Assembly: GCA_000961745.1 (NCBI GenBank)
Contig: LAEA01000063.1
Coordinates: 1 to 34,031 of the forward strand
DNA: 34,031 nucleotides
Direction: 5' to 3'
Source: Rhodospirillaceae bacterium BRH_c57
Lineage (GTDB): Bacteria > Pseudomonadota > Alphaproteobacteria > Rhodospirillales > Rhodospirillaceae
Shown: positions 1-7,337 of the stretch, one piece after another
Layout of the letters: each line of letters starts with the position of its first letter
Position numbering within the stretch: the stretch's first letter is position 1
The notes under the pieces: model-generated
Database searches by the model: none
What the model was told of the DNA's origin: nothing
Seen by the model: the letters and a program-made list of their open reading frames with translations, nothing else
Position numbers and translations under genes: made by a program

Positions 1-340
1 GCCGCTCCAGGCGGGCGTTCTCGCGCCGCAGCCGGTTCACCTCGGCGCTGTCGGCTGGCTTGGCCGCCGCGGGCGGACCTCGGCGCACCGGGTCCTTGGG
101 CCGAAGAACGCCCTGCGCCCGCTGCTGCCGCCATGTCACCAGGGACGATGAATACAGGCCCTCGCGGCGCAGGATGGCCCCGGTCTCCCCAGGCTTGGCG
201 CGGTCGAGCTCGTCGAGGACCGCCAGTTTGTAGGCTGCCGTGAAGGTGCGCCGCCGCGCCTTGGCCGACACTTCCGGATCCGCAGGCACCGGTGAAGGCC
301 GCTCTCCATCAACTGCAATCGTAGGCATTTGCTGCGACAT
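1..340 (-). CDS. IS3-family transposase OrfA (partial, runs off the window)
   Basis: Reading leftward from ATG at 340, the protein starts MSQQMPTIAVDGERPSP and continues with a helix-turn-helix region containing RRRTFTAAYKLAVLDELDR and LYSSSLVTWRQQRAQG. That is the usual N-terminal DNA-binding part of IS3-type OrfA proteins. The frame stays open to the window edge and enters a leucine-zipper-like stretch (VNRLRRENARLERR), as expected before the OrfA/OrfB frameshift. OrfB would lie outside the window. The IS terminus must fall between 340 and about 390. A candidate end on the minus strand begins TGATGGGTGGCG near 390, but I cannot prove it without the other end. The insertion truncates the gene to its right. 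Confidence 0.85.
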   Translation of the reverse strand, partial: MSQQMPTIAVDGERPSPVPADPEVSAKARRRTFTAAYKLAVLDELDRAKPGETGAILRREGLYSSSLVTWRQQRAQGVLRPKDPVRRGPPAAAKPADSAEVNRLRRENARLER

Positions 341-626
341 CGCTCACATTCCCCTGGACTGTGCTCACTAAACGCCACCCATCAAGGTGTCGCAAGCACG
401 CTGGCACAGAGGGCTCTCCGCCGCGATACCAGTGGGAGTCCGGCACATCGATGTCGGTCAGGGGCATGGTGCCAAGGCCAGCTTCCACGCGGGATGCATT
501 GGCTGCGTCCCAAACGGTCTTCAGTTCGCCGACGTCCTTACCGTCCCAGGACTTGAAGTCCACAAGGATGTTGGCTGGAATACCGAGAGAGCGGGCCTCG
601 CCTGCGTTGATGTTCTCGTCTGCCAT
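309..626 (-). pseudogene. Small hypothetical gene truncated by the IS3-type insertion
   Basis: Translation from ATG 626 starts MADENINAGEARSLGIPANI and includes FKSWDGKDVGELKTVWDAAN. A GGAG ribosome binding site lies nine bases before the ATG, so I prefer this start over the in-frame ATG at 641. The last roughly 20-27 codons come from IS leader sequence, where the stop at 309 overlaps orfA, so the native C-terminus is lost. The remaining 80 or so residues are soluble and contain the motif DSHWYRGGEPSVPACLRHLD. I do not recognise the family. Two copies of the recurring upstream motif precede it, which places it in the same regulon as the other genes of the element. Confidence 0.6.
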
Positions 627-674
627 TTCATTTCTCCACATTGGATAAGCCTAGGGGCATGCTCGTGCGCTTAT

Positions 675-705
675 TTCAACATGTCAAACTATCTTTATGC
701 CAACA
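675..705 (-). promoter_or_regulatory. Recurring motif, two copies, upstream of the truncated gene at 626
   Basis: On the minus strand TGTTGGCATAAA (705-694) is followed by TTTGACATGTTGAA (688-675). The second copy is nearly palindromic around ACATGT and ends about 50-60 bp before the start codon at 626, the usual distance in this element. Confidence 0.55.
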
Positions 706-773
706 GATAAATTCTTTTATTTCGCGTCCCCTGGCCTTCGCAGGCCCAGAACCCCCTGGTGCCAACGCAGCCT

Positions 774-1280
774 TTACCCTGAGGATGGCGGCCACGCTCT
801 TCCTGCGATGTCGTGAGCAGACACCGCGAACGGCCCCACATGGCGACCGTGAACATCGGACTGGTAGCCGACGCCGGAGCCGTCGCCGAGGGCAAACACC
901 GTCCACCTGATTGCCGCGTTCTTCCCTGCGATGTAGACGAAACCAGTGTCTATGGCGGGCTTCGTGTCGCCGAAGCGGGTTTCCATGTCCAGAAGGGGCA
1001 GGTTTCTTATCCTCTCACCGCCAGCCAGTTTCGCTGCGTCGGTTACTGCGTTCGGGGACAGGGCGTGGAGTCCCGTTGAAACGGATGATCCGCCTGTCGC
1101 GATGCGGGGGAGGTGGCTTCCCCGCATGAAGGCCACCTCGGCGGAATATACTCCCCCGCCCTCATAGCGGATGGAAGCCCACAACCCTTCGACGTCATGT
1201 TCGGAGACCTCCTTGCGGGCCTCCAGCGTCGCGTTGAACAATGCAGCCTCGACAGGCGTGAATTCAATCTTAGTCATCAT
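774..1280 (-). CDS. Hypothetical protein, 168 aa
   Basis: The protein starts MMTKIEFTPVEAALFNATLE and is soluble, with no signal peptide or membrane segment. It contains GLWASIRYEGGGVYSAEVAF and FVYIAGKNAAIRWTVFALGD, so it is probably a mixed alpha/beta fold. I chose 1280 over the in-frame ATG at 1295 because GAGCGGAC precedes it at a reasonable distance; the choice is uncertain. It lies 48 bp after the SNF2 helicase stop on the same strand, with its own copy of the recurring motif between the two genes, so it is probably transcribed separately or from an internal promoter. I do not recognise the family. Confidence 0.65.
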   Translation of the reverse strand: MMTKIEFTPVEAALFNATLEARKEVSEHDVEGLWASIRYEGGGVYSAEVAFMRGSHLPRIATGGSSVSTGLHALSPNAVTDAAKLAGGERIRNLPLLDMETRFGDTKPAIDTGFVYIAGKNAAIRWTVFALGDGSGVGYQSDVHGRHVGPFAVSAHDIAGRAWPPSSG

Positions 1281-1312
1281 GTCCGCTCGTTTCATTTTCC
1301 AGCACTATCATT

Positions 1313-1327
1313 GTCCGTATGTGAACA
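1313..1327 (-). promoter_or_regulatory. Recurring motif upstream of the gene at 774-1280
   Basis: TGTTCACATACGGAC on the minus strand, starting one base after the helicase stop codon, followed by AATGATAGTG. The copy at 9561-9577 is followed by a very similar ATGATAGTG. It lies 33-47 bp before the start codon. Confidence 0.6.
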
Positions 1328-1328
1328 C

Positions 1329-3752
1329 TCACCATGCGACATCCTTCACCTTCCGCTCCGTGACTTTCCCCCTCTCCAACTCCTTTGAAGTCTTCATTTC
1401 CTTGGCTTTGGCGAAAGGGTCGCGTTTTCTGCCCTCCTCGCCCGCTTCATCCTTGCCCGCTTCATCGACGGACTTCCTCACTGCGGCGATCCTGGCCTTC
1501 AGATCGTCGGGGAGCTGGCGACGGTAGCGGTGGGCGAGGGAGAGGCCGAGCACTGCCTGTTTGGGGGTCAGGCCATCGGACAATGCCAGCGTCCGTCCGA
1601 TGGCGGAGTCCACCTTGGAAAAGCCGCGTCCGTCCTCGGCCCTTGCTCCGTCGCACGTACCGGCGATCTCCAGCAGGGCGGCGTGGATGTCGTCGATGTC
1701 GGAGGGCGTCAGGGCCTTCGATTTGCCGGGAAGCTCCCGCTCGATGACCTCGGCGGTAGCTGCGACCTTGTAATCGGGCACCTCGAAGCCTTTTGACACC
1801 TCTGCGACCTCGGTCTCCTGCCGCGATAGGGCGGCTTCGGCCTTCTCTTCGGCTTCCGGGTCTTCCCTGTCGAGGACCCGGTCGATGACATCCTGCTTGG
1901 CGACCAGCTTCTTCGCCATGCCGGCGTCCATGGATCCGTCGAGGACGACATGGAGCACCAGCACGTTGGATTCCTGCCCGATGCGGTGGCAACGGTCTTC
2001 GGCCTGGCTCATCGAGGCCGGCACCCAGTCAAGCTCGGCAAAAACCACCGTGGATGCACGGGTCAGGGTGAGGCCGACGCCCATCGCTTGGATGTTGCCG
2101 ACCATGACGCGGAACTTGCCCGCCTGGAAGGCGTCCACGAGATCTTGCCTGTCCTGCATCGGGGTGTCGCCCGTGATGACCCCGACGTCGCCCGCGAACG
2201 CTTCGGATATCTTGGCGATCACATCCCTGTGGTGGCCAAAGACGACGACCGCCGCTTCCTCCTCCAGCACGGAGTTGATCTGCTCGATGACGGCGGGAAC
2301 CTTTGCCAGGGCCACCTCGTGGCGGGCCTTGGCCATCTCGCCGATGGAGGCTGCAACCCCAACCTTCATGGCCTCGACGGCTTTCTTGTAGGCATCCCTG
2401 CCTTCGGCCTTCGCGAGCTCGGCCTTGGCCTTGAGATCGGCTATCGTCTTTTCGGCGTTCTCCCTGGCCTTCACCTCGTTCTTGAGGGCGGCTTTCGCTT
2501 CCGGGTCGTCGGCGGACACTTCAACGATCTGCCGGACCTTCGGCGGGAGTTCCTTGAGGACATCCTCCTTCAGGCGGCGGACCATGAAGCTCGACCGCAG
2601 TCCGAACTGGAGCTCGTCGAGGTTGGACGAGCCGTCGCATTCAAGGCCGAAGCGTCCCTGCTGCCCGCCACAGAACCGTCCCGCGAAGGAGTCCTGCGGG
2701 CGGGAGGGATTCCAAAAGGCGGTGAACGCCTTGGTGATATCTTGCCCATCCGGAGCCTTCACGGCGGCGGTCTTGGACATGCAGGTTTTGACGAGGGGGA
2801 AAAGTTCTTTCGGCCTGTTGGTGAGCGGGGTGCCCGACATCAGGAGCCGTCGCTTCGACGGCAGGCCGACCTTGGGGTCGCGGTAGGCAAAATCGCCGAG
2901 GACGACCTGCGTCCTCTTGGCCTTCACGTTCTTCAGGTAGTGGGCTTCGTCGCAGGCGAGCAGTGCCCACTCCTCACCCCGCAGCTTTTCGACGATGCCC
3001 TTTTTGTGGACGATGTCGTAGTTCACAACAATGACGTCGGCGTCGGGCTGTTGTTTTGTATCCCATATCGCCACCGACCGCCCGCGGGTGTCCCACTTCT
3101 CGATCTCGCGCTTGAGGTTCAGCTTCAGGAAGGCGGGGCAGGTGACCAGTATCCTGCCCTCGGAGGGGTCGATCTCGTTGATGATGCCGGCGAGCTGGAC
3201 CGACTTGCCGAGCCCCATCGCGTCGCCGAGGATCACGCCCGGCCACCCTTCGGCGTAGCGGTCGAGTGCGAATTTGACGCCTGCCTTCTGGAAGGGGAGG
3301 TAGCTCTGCCCTAGGGGGGCTGGCGGCTCGTAGTCGACGTCCGCCTGCCGCGAGGCTTCAACCACCGCCTGGGCACGCTCCACCGCTATCCTGGTCGCCT
3401 CGGCCTTCTCCTTGGCCGCCTTTTCGGCATCCTCTGCGGCCCTGGCCCCGACCTCGCGGAACATCTGGTCGGCCACGGGCGACAGGGCGATCCCCTTGCT
3501 CCTCTCTTGCGCCGCCTGGATGACTGCAGAGAGGGCGTTGGGTTCCTTCGTCCACCAGACCTTGGAGGCCGGATCCCACTTCAGGGACTTGCTGAAGCCC
3601 TTGTCGAAGCGGGCGATATCCATCACCACCTTGTCCTCGAACGGGCTCTTTATCTCAAACCGTACATCTCTCCCCATGTCAACACTTATAGCCATGCCAT
3701 CCTCCCATTTCAGTGTTACCGCCACCTCCGCATAGTCGGTGACTGATTTCAT
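1329..3752 (-). CDS. SNF2-family DNA-dependent ATPase/helicase, SMARCAL1-like
   Basis: An 807-residue SF2 ATPase of the SNF2 type. Such enzymes use ATP to translocate on duplex DNA and to anneal or remodel structures. Around residue 176 is the Walker A motif GDAMGLGKS, preceded by LPFQKAGVKFAL (Q-motif region). CDEAHYLKN (motif II, about 266), LLMSGTPLTN (motif III, about 307), MGVGLTLT (motif V, about 559) and QAEDRCHRIGQ (motif VI, about 587) follow. The N-terminal 100 residues (WDPASKVWWTKEP) resemble the HARP-like domain of SMARCAL1-type proteins. A Lys/Ala/Glu-rich helical insert sits near residues 430-480. The C-terminal 180 residues are charged and unassigned. The annotated ATG lies inside a copy of the recurring motif and has no convincing ribosome binding site, so the start is uncertain. 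Likely role: repair or replication of the element. Confidence 0.93.
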   Translation of the reverse strand: MKSVTDYAEVAVTLKWEDGMAISVDMGRDVRFEIKSPFEDKVVMDIARFDKGFSKSLKWDPASKVWWTKEPNALSAVIQAAQERSKGIALSPVADQMFREVGARAAEDAEKAAKEKAEATRIAVERAQAVVEASRQADVDYEPPAPLGQSYLPFQKAGVKFALDRYAEGWPGVILGDAMGLGKSVQLAGIINEIDPSEGRILVTCPAFLKLNLKREIEKWDTRGRSVAIWDTKQQPDADVIVVNYDIVHKKGIVEKLRGEEWALLACDEAHYLKNVKAKRTQVVLGDFAYRDPKVGLPSKRRLLMSGTPLTNRPKELFPLVKTCMSKTAAVKAPDGQDITKAFTAFWNPSRPQDSFAGRFCGGQQGRFGLECDGSSNLDELQFGLRSSFMVRRLKEDVLKELPPKVRQIVEVSADDPEAKAALKNEVKARENAEKTIADLKAKAELAKAEGRDAYKKAVEAMKVGVAASIGEMAKARHEVALAKVPAVIEQINSVLEEEAAVVVFGHHRDVIAKISEAFAGDVGVITGDTPMQDRQDLVDAFQAGKFRVMVGNIQAMGVGLTLTRASTVVFAELDWVPASMSQAEDRCHRIGQESNVLVLHVVLDGSMDAGMAKKLVAKQDVIDRVLDREDPEAEEKAEAALSRQETEVAEVSKGFEVPDYKVAATAEVIERELPGKSKALTPSDIDDIHAALLEIAGTCDGARAEDGRGFSKVDSAIGRTLALSDGLTPKQAVLGLSLAHRYRRQLPDDLKARIAAVRKSVDEAGKDEAGEEGRKRDPFAKAKEMKTSKELERGKVTERKVKDVAW

Positions 3753-3759
3753 GCCAACA
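3745..3759 (-). promoter_or_regulatory. Recurring motif overlapping the helicase start codon
   Basis: TGTTGGCATGAAATC on the minus strand. Its internal ATG is the first ATG of the helicase frame. A further copy, GTGTTGACATGGGGA, lies inside the coding region at 3671-3685. Confidence 0.5.
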
Positions 3760-3788
3760 GATATTGGATCGTCGCGCGCTATAGCTTA

Positions 3789-3827
3789 GATGTCAAACTA
3801 AACCTTTGTAGTATCCGTAAGCCAACA
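3789..3827 (-). promoter_or_regulatory. Recurring motif upstream of the SNF2 helicase
   Basis: TGTTGGCTTACGGATAC (3827-3811) and a weaker TTTGACATC (3797-3789), both on the minus strand. The first lies about 60-75 bp upstream of the start, which is the canonical spacing. Confidence 0.6.
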
Positions 3828-3856
3828 TCTAACATTCGCATTATCCGCTGTGACTT

Positions 3857-3885
3857 AGGCTTTGTCCTTGATGGGTGACAAGCCT
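3857..3885. other. Hairpin in the region upstream of the helicase
   Basis: AGGCTTTGTC pairs with GACAAGCCT across a ten-base loop, with one bulged base. There is no T-tract on either side, so it is not an obvious terminator. It lies between the helicase promoter region and the IS630 element. Confidence 0.35.
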
Positions 3886-3992
3886 CCAGGGCCAGGGTAT
3901 ATTCCACCATGGCGGGTGGGCGGCTCCTGAATCTCTATTTTCATAATGCGGGCTATAATCCACCCTATGCGAAAACTTTATTACGATCTTCC

Positions 3993-5137
3993 TATACCCC
4001 GGTCACGCCAAGATCCGAATCTGCGCAGGGTCGATGACTCTGAAATTATCGGAGACATGATCGCATAGATCGCGCCAGTTTTTGGGAACGGTTTGGCGGA
4101 GGAAGCCGAGGATGGCGTTGGCGAAATCGCGATAGTGCCGATAGCACCGATTGTGGGTGATTTCGCGGTGCATGAGGCCCCAGAGCCGCTCGATGGGGTT
4201 CAAGTGAGGGCAGTAGGCAGGGATGAAGTGCAGGACGACCCTGCGGCCGGGCTGTTCCAGCCATTCCCTGACGGCCTTTGCATGGTGGTAACGGGCGTTG
4301 TCCAGATAGACGTGGATGCGCCGCTTGTCGGGGTGCATGTTTTCAATGGCCGAGAGCAGGGCGATGGTACTGATCGCATCGACGGTGAGGACATCGATCA
4401 TGCGCGTTTCGCCGGTTTCCAGGTCAATGGCGCCGTGGATGTTGAGGCGGTCCCGTCCGCTGCTCTGATCGACGCCGACCCGTCCGCCTCTGGGCATCCA
4501 GCAGCCGATGGGATGCGCGCCGTGCGTGGGGTGGACGGCATCGACGAACACCGTCGCCTCGTCCGCCGCCAAGCCATTCTGCTGGCTCTCGTACTGGTCG
4601 ATGAAATCGTTCTGTTTGACCACATTCGCCTTGGCCGGCACGGCCTCGGGCTTGCGGTGTTCGAACCCCAGGCGGTGCAGCAGTTTGATGATGCCCGAGC
4701 GGCTGTCGAACCGGATGTCCATTTCGTCAGCCATCCACTGCGCCACCGCGCAAGTGCTGCGGGGCAGCGTTTCCGTTACCCAGGCCGCCAGGGCCGCCTC
4801 CTGCGCCGCAGACATCCGCCGCATGCCGCCCTTATGCTGGAATTCTTTCAGCCCCTCGACCCCGCTGGTGCGGAACTCCGCGTACCACTCCCGGATCGTG
4901 CTGTCGTCCATCAGAAGCGCCTGGGCGACCCGGCCAAAGCTCCAACCCTCGTGAAGCAGAACCATCGCATTCGCTCGACGTGCAACGCGATGCTCCAGCT
5001 TGTTGCTCTTCGCCAGAGCCGTCAGCAGCGTCAATTCCTCGGAGGTCAGAAAACCAGCGGACATCATGTCAGCATCTGAATCCTTTGCGCACCCAACATC
5101 AAGCGGGTTCCTCGGATTGTCACGGAGTCAGGGTATA
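3993..5137 (-). mobile_element. IS630-family insertion sequence, complete
   Basis: About 1.14 kb with one transposase gene. The ends are inverted repeats: TACCCCGGTCACG on the left and, on the opposite strand at the right, TACCCTGACTCCGTGAC. Each end is flanked by TA (3993-3994 and 5136-5137), matching the TA target duplication of IS630/Tc1-mariner elements. It inserted 25 bp before the start codon of the secreted-protein gene at 5163, so it has probably separated that gene from its promoter. Confidence 0.85.
4003..5067 (-). CDS. IS630-family transposase
   Basis: A 354-residue DDE transposase that cuts and joins the ends of its own element. An N-terminal winged-helix/HTH region (residues 5-80, including SFGRVAQALLMDDSTIREWY) is followed by a second HTH and the RNase H-like catalytic core. 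The catalytic triad can be placed at D176 (VFVDAVHPTH), D256 (VYLDNARYHH) and E293 (CPHLNPIERLWGLMH). The full length is present with no frameshift, so it is probably active. No strong ribosome binding site precedes the double ATG. It is the only gene in the element. Confidence 0.93.
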   Translation of the reverse strand: MMSAGFLTSEELTLLTALAKSNKLEHRVARRANAMVLLHEGWSFGRVAQALLMDDSTIREWYAEFRTSGVEGLKEFQHKGGMRRMSAAQEAALAAWVTETLPRSTCAVAQWMADEMDIRFDSRSGIIKLLHRLGFEHRKPEAVPAKANVVKQNDFIDQYESQQNGLAADEATVFVDAVHPTHGAHPIGCWMPRGGRVGVDQSSGRDRLNIHGAIDLETGETRMIDVLTVDAISTIALLSAIENMHPDKRRIHVYLDNARYHHAKAVREWLEQPGRRVVLHFIPAYCPHLNPIERLWGLMHREITHNRCYRHYRDFANAILGFLRQTVPKNWRDLCDHVSDNFRVIDPAQIRILA

Positions 5138-5162
5138 CATCACTTCCAGAAAGGCTGGCAGT

Positions 5163-5732
5163 ATGAATAAAGTTCTCAATCTCGTCGTTGCTGGCGGTGC
5201 CCTCTGCGTCGCCCTCGTCGCCAGCGCCGCCGCCAGCGCCGCCGACTTCTACAAGGCTGAGATCGCCGGCCTGCGTCTCGGCATGTCGTCCGAAGAAGTC
5301 ATCAGCACCTTCGAGGCCAATGGCTGGGGCAAGCCTGGCATCTACAAGGCGCCGGTCGCGGACGGTTCGGGTGAGTACATCACCATGATCTGGGGACAGC
5401 GCAACGTGGGCGACTTTTCTTCCGTGAACGTCGATTTTAGCAAAAAGCCGCCGCATCATGCGGCGTCGATCAAGATCGCCGCTAAGCACCCCGTGCTCTC
5501 CGAATCCGAAGACCCGTTCATCCATGCCGTCATCGAAAAGTTCGGCAAACCCGACAAGCGGGTTGGTGACAGCCGCGCCTGGACCAATGATACCGAGGCC
5601 AAGATGTGGTTCACGAATGGTGAGGCGTCCGTTCCCCGCATGCTCATGCTGGTCGATGGCGCCGACAGGGGCTATCAGTGGGAGCAGACGATCATCGAGG
5701 AAAAGGCCAAGGCCGCAAAGCCAAAGCTTTGA
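5163..5732 (+). CDS. Secreted or periplasmic hypothetical protein, 189 aa
   Basis: It starts MNKVLNLVVAGGALCVALVA with a classical Sec signal peptide, predicted to be cleaved after AASA before ADFYKAEIAG. The mature part contains GLRLGMSSEEVISTFEANGW, a pattern common in small periplasmic proteins with a SmpA/BamE-like or 'lipoprotein-like' fold, and later VIEKFGKPDKRVGDSRAW. That similarity is suggestive only. ATG 5163 is preferred over in-frame upstream ATGs because those lie inside the IS630 element and this one begins the signal peptide. A terminator follows directly. The IS has landed just upstream, and no recurring motif precedes the gene. Confidence 0.8.
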   Translation: MNKVLNLVVAGGALCVALVASAAASAADFYKAEIAGLRLGMSSEEVISTFEANGWGKPGIYKAPVADGSGEYITMIWGQRNVGDFSSVNVDFSKKPPHHAASIKIAAKHPVLSESEDPFIHAVIEKFGKPDKRVGDSRAWTNDTEAKMWFTNGEASVPRMLMLVDGADRGYQWEQTIIEEKAKAAKPKL

Positions 5733-5740
5733 TTCTTCCA

Positions 5741-5770
5741 CCTCGCTTTTCAGCGAGGCTTCTTTCTTGT
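5741..5770 (+). terminator. Rho-independent terminator after the secreted protein gene
   Basis: CCTCGC and GCGAGG form a stem around a TTTTCA loop, followed by CTTCTTTCTT. It lies eight bases after the stop codon at 5732. Confidence 0.75.
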
Positions 5771-6080
5771 TCATTCTGCGGCGGCTCGCCCCCTGCCCCG
5801 TAGCCGAGCGTCTTAGCTAATGCCCCACTGACTCGCGGCCAAACCGGTGCCGCCATCCTGACCAGCAGTGGGCCGAACGGTAAGCGCACGCGCCGTGGCT
5901 CATGGCTAGCTCCCTTGGCTGCTTGCCCTTTGGGTTGCTGGAAAGACTTGCCCGGAACTTCTGCGTTGGCCCGCACGGTTTTGGTGATCAAGTTTGATCA
6001 CCAAGACTCGGCAGCCGCCTGAGAAAACGCCTTCTTGATGGTCTCGCCCTTGGGTAGCATGGTGTTGCGAAGCGAAGATA
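5771..6080. other. Intergenic region with possible gene remnants and a long palindrome
   Basis: No convincing gene. On the minus strand a 20-codon frame (6060-5998, MLPKGETIKKAFSQAAAESW) ends just before a second open stretch beginning near 5991 (ITKTVRANAEVPGKSFQQP). The two look like pieces of decayed genes, with no start signals. Between them is a perfect inverted repeat at 5981-6004. Confidence 0.35.
5981..6004. repeat. Perfect 11-bp inverted repeat
   Basis: TTGGTGATCAA, a two-base centre, then TTGATCACCAA. This shape suits a dimeric repressor operator better than a transcript hairpin, since a two-base loop cannot form. It lies about 90 bp upstream of the GTG start at 6091. Confidence 0.6.
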
Positions 6081-6090
6081 GGAGGAGCGA

Positions 6091-6903
6091 GTGGGACAGG
6101 CGAAACGGCGGACAGCGATGCATGCGGCCCGTCTGCGTGAGCTGGAGGGTGTCTTCGCCGACATCGGGGTCGCCGATCTGGTGCCTGGCTTCTATGACGA
6201 CCCTGCCTTCGTGAAAGCCGAGAGGGCGGATCAGAGGCTGCTAGAAGCCTATGCGGTGTACGTCAGGCTGCGTCAACTCACGCCAGAATACGAGGAGACG
6301 GCACGACGCCTTGTCCACGATGTCTCCGAGCGGGTCTGCCGCTGGGTCGAGGAGCAAGGGGACGGACGCGGCAGGTGCCTGGATGCCGCCAACCTCTTGT
6401 CGCGGTCTCTGGACCGGCTCGGAATCTGGAACTACATGATCAAGGGCAGCTTCAACATCAGGGCCAAGGCCCGCCCCGACCTCGGACCCCGCTACTTCTG
6501 GACATACGACGAACTGGAGCCTGGTGCGACGGCCACGGGGCACGTCTGGATCGCCGCACCTCCGTTCGTGATCGTGGATCCGTCACTTTCGGGGCAGGGG
6601 TGGGAAGCCGAATTCCGCCCGCACGTCCCCCGCCTGATCGTCGAGGATTCCCCCCGCAGGGCGAGGATGGAGGCCGACGACATGGTGGCCCACGAGATGG
6701 GAAGGCCGACGACACGGGAGCTTTTCGAACAGGCTCCAGGGCTGAAGGCGTTCTCGGAGACGTTCCCCGGTTCGATCGTCGAGACGGACGAGGTCGTTGC
6801 CCGCTACCTCCCCGCCGGCATAACGGCATCGGACTGCCCGCTTGAGGACGCGTGCGGAGGTGAGGGCGGAAGGTTCTGGAAACGACTTCAAGACGAACTG
6901 TGA
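6091..6903 (+). CDS. Transglutaminase-like (papain-fold) protein, 270 aa
   Basis: A GTG start at 6091 is set by the strong ribosome binding site AGGAGGAGCGA directly before it; the protein begins MGQAKRRTAMHAARLREL. Residues about 95-175 resemble the transglutaminase-like core. A Cys in GRCLDAANLLSRSLDRLGIW starts a helix, followed by a strand (NYMIKGSF), then a His in GHVWIAAPP and an Asp in VIVDPSL, giving the expected Cys-His-Asp order. Such folds are found in peptidases and amide-forming enzymes, and the substrate here is unknown. There is no signal peptide, so it is probably cytoplasmic. It lacks an upstream copy of the recurring motif and has a strong terminator immediately after it. 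Confidence 0.8.
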   Translation: MGQAKRRTAMHAARLRELEGVFADIGVADLVPGFYDDPAFVKAERADQRLLEAYAVYVRLRQLTPEYEETARRLVHDVSERVCRWVEEQGDGRGRCLDAANLLSRSLDRLGIWNYMIKGSFNIRAKARPDLGPRYFWTYDELEPGATATGHVWIAAPPFVIVDPSLSGQGWEAEFRPHVPRLIVEDSPRRARMEADDMVAHEMGRPTTRELFEQAPGLKAFSETFPGSIVETDEVVARYLPAGITASDCPLEDACGGEGGRFWKRLQDEL

Positions 6904-6909
6904 GATAAC

Positions 6910-6946
6910 ATAAAGCCCCCATGCCAACATGACATGGGGGCTTTAT
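6910..6946. terminator. Terminator with a perfect 14-bp stem
   Basis: ATAAAGCCCCCATG pairs perfectly with CATGGGGGCTTTAT across a nine-base loop, six bases after the stop codon of the transglutaminase-like gene. It has A/T flanks on both sides and could work in both directions. The left arm and loop contain TGTTGGCATGGGG on the minus strand, which matches the recurring motif. Confidence 0.75.
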
Positions 6947-6963
6947 GCCTATATCGCGTCAGC

Positions 6964-7029
6964 TCAGAACGTGTCTTTCACGCCCATGGCCTTCTTCGGC
7001 TCCTTCTTGGCTTCCCCCTTGGCATCGTT
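6964..7029 (-). pseudogene. Possible 3' remnant of a lysine-rich coding sequence
   Basis: The minus strand reads DAKGEAKKEPKKAMGVKDTF and then a stop at 6964. The frame is closed just upstream by a TAA and has no start codon or ribosome binding site. It may be the tail of a gene whose body was lost near the small mobile element at 7042. The evidence is weak. Confidence 0.2.
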
Positions 7030-7041
7030 AAATTAAGGTTT

Positions 7042-7331
7042 GGCTCTGTTCGTGAAACGTATTGAGAGAGCAAGAGAATCGGATTTTGCGCGGTAGCGCT
7101 GGCATTAATGCGTCCTGTGGGTAGAGCCGTTTTGTGAAAAAAATCGTCGTGCGCGGGCTTGACCCGCGTACCCCCTGGGTAGGGCTGGGCGGGGTGTTGG
7201 GGCCTGTGCGTGGATGGCCGGGTCAAGCCCGGCCATGACGGAGTTTTGTGTGTGAAGGCTCTGTTCGCGGGCCTGATCGCGTGGATTCACAGGCCCGTCG
7301 TCCGGCGTCAACACGGTCTGCGAATAGAGCC
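7042..7331. mobile_element. Non-autonomous 290-bp element (MITE-like) with 8-bp target duplication
   Basis: The terminal inverted repeats are GGCTCTGTTCG on the left and CGAATAGAGCC on the right (one mismatch). Both sides carry the direct repeat TAAGGTTT (7034-7041 and 7332-7339), an 8-bp target duplication. No transposase frame is present. Inside are two REP-like palindromes and a third copy of the terminal sequence, GGCTCTGTTCG, at 7257-7267. An 8-bp duplication fits several IS families (for example IS1595 or IS6), so I do not assign one. Confidence 0.8.
7149..7240. repeat. REP-like palindromes inside the small element
   Basis: CGCGGGCTTGACCCGCG (about 7153) and ATGGCCGGG/CCCGGCCAT with a TCAAG loop (7214-7236). 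The minus-strand translation of the second contains MAGLDPAIH, which I recognise as a common artefact translation of a palindromic repeat widespread in alphaproteobacterial genomes. Confidence 0.7.
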
Positions 7332-7337
7332 TAAGGT

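Noticed and set aside
1950-3314. A 454-codon open frame on the plus strand opposite the SNF2 helicase
   Set aside because: It is the antisense of a gene with complete helicase motifs in high-GC DNA, where such long shadows are common; it has no recognisable domain or start signal.
4093-5079. A 328-codon plus-strand frame across the IS630 element
   Set aside because: It is antisense to a transposase with an intact catalytic triad; its composition is that of a shadow frame.
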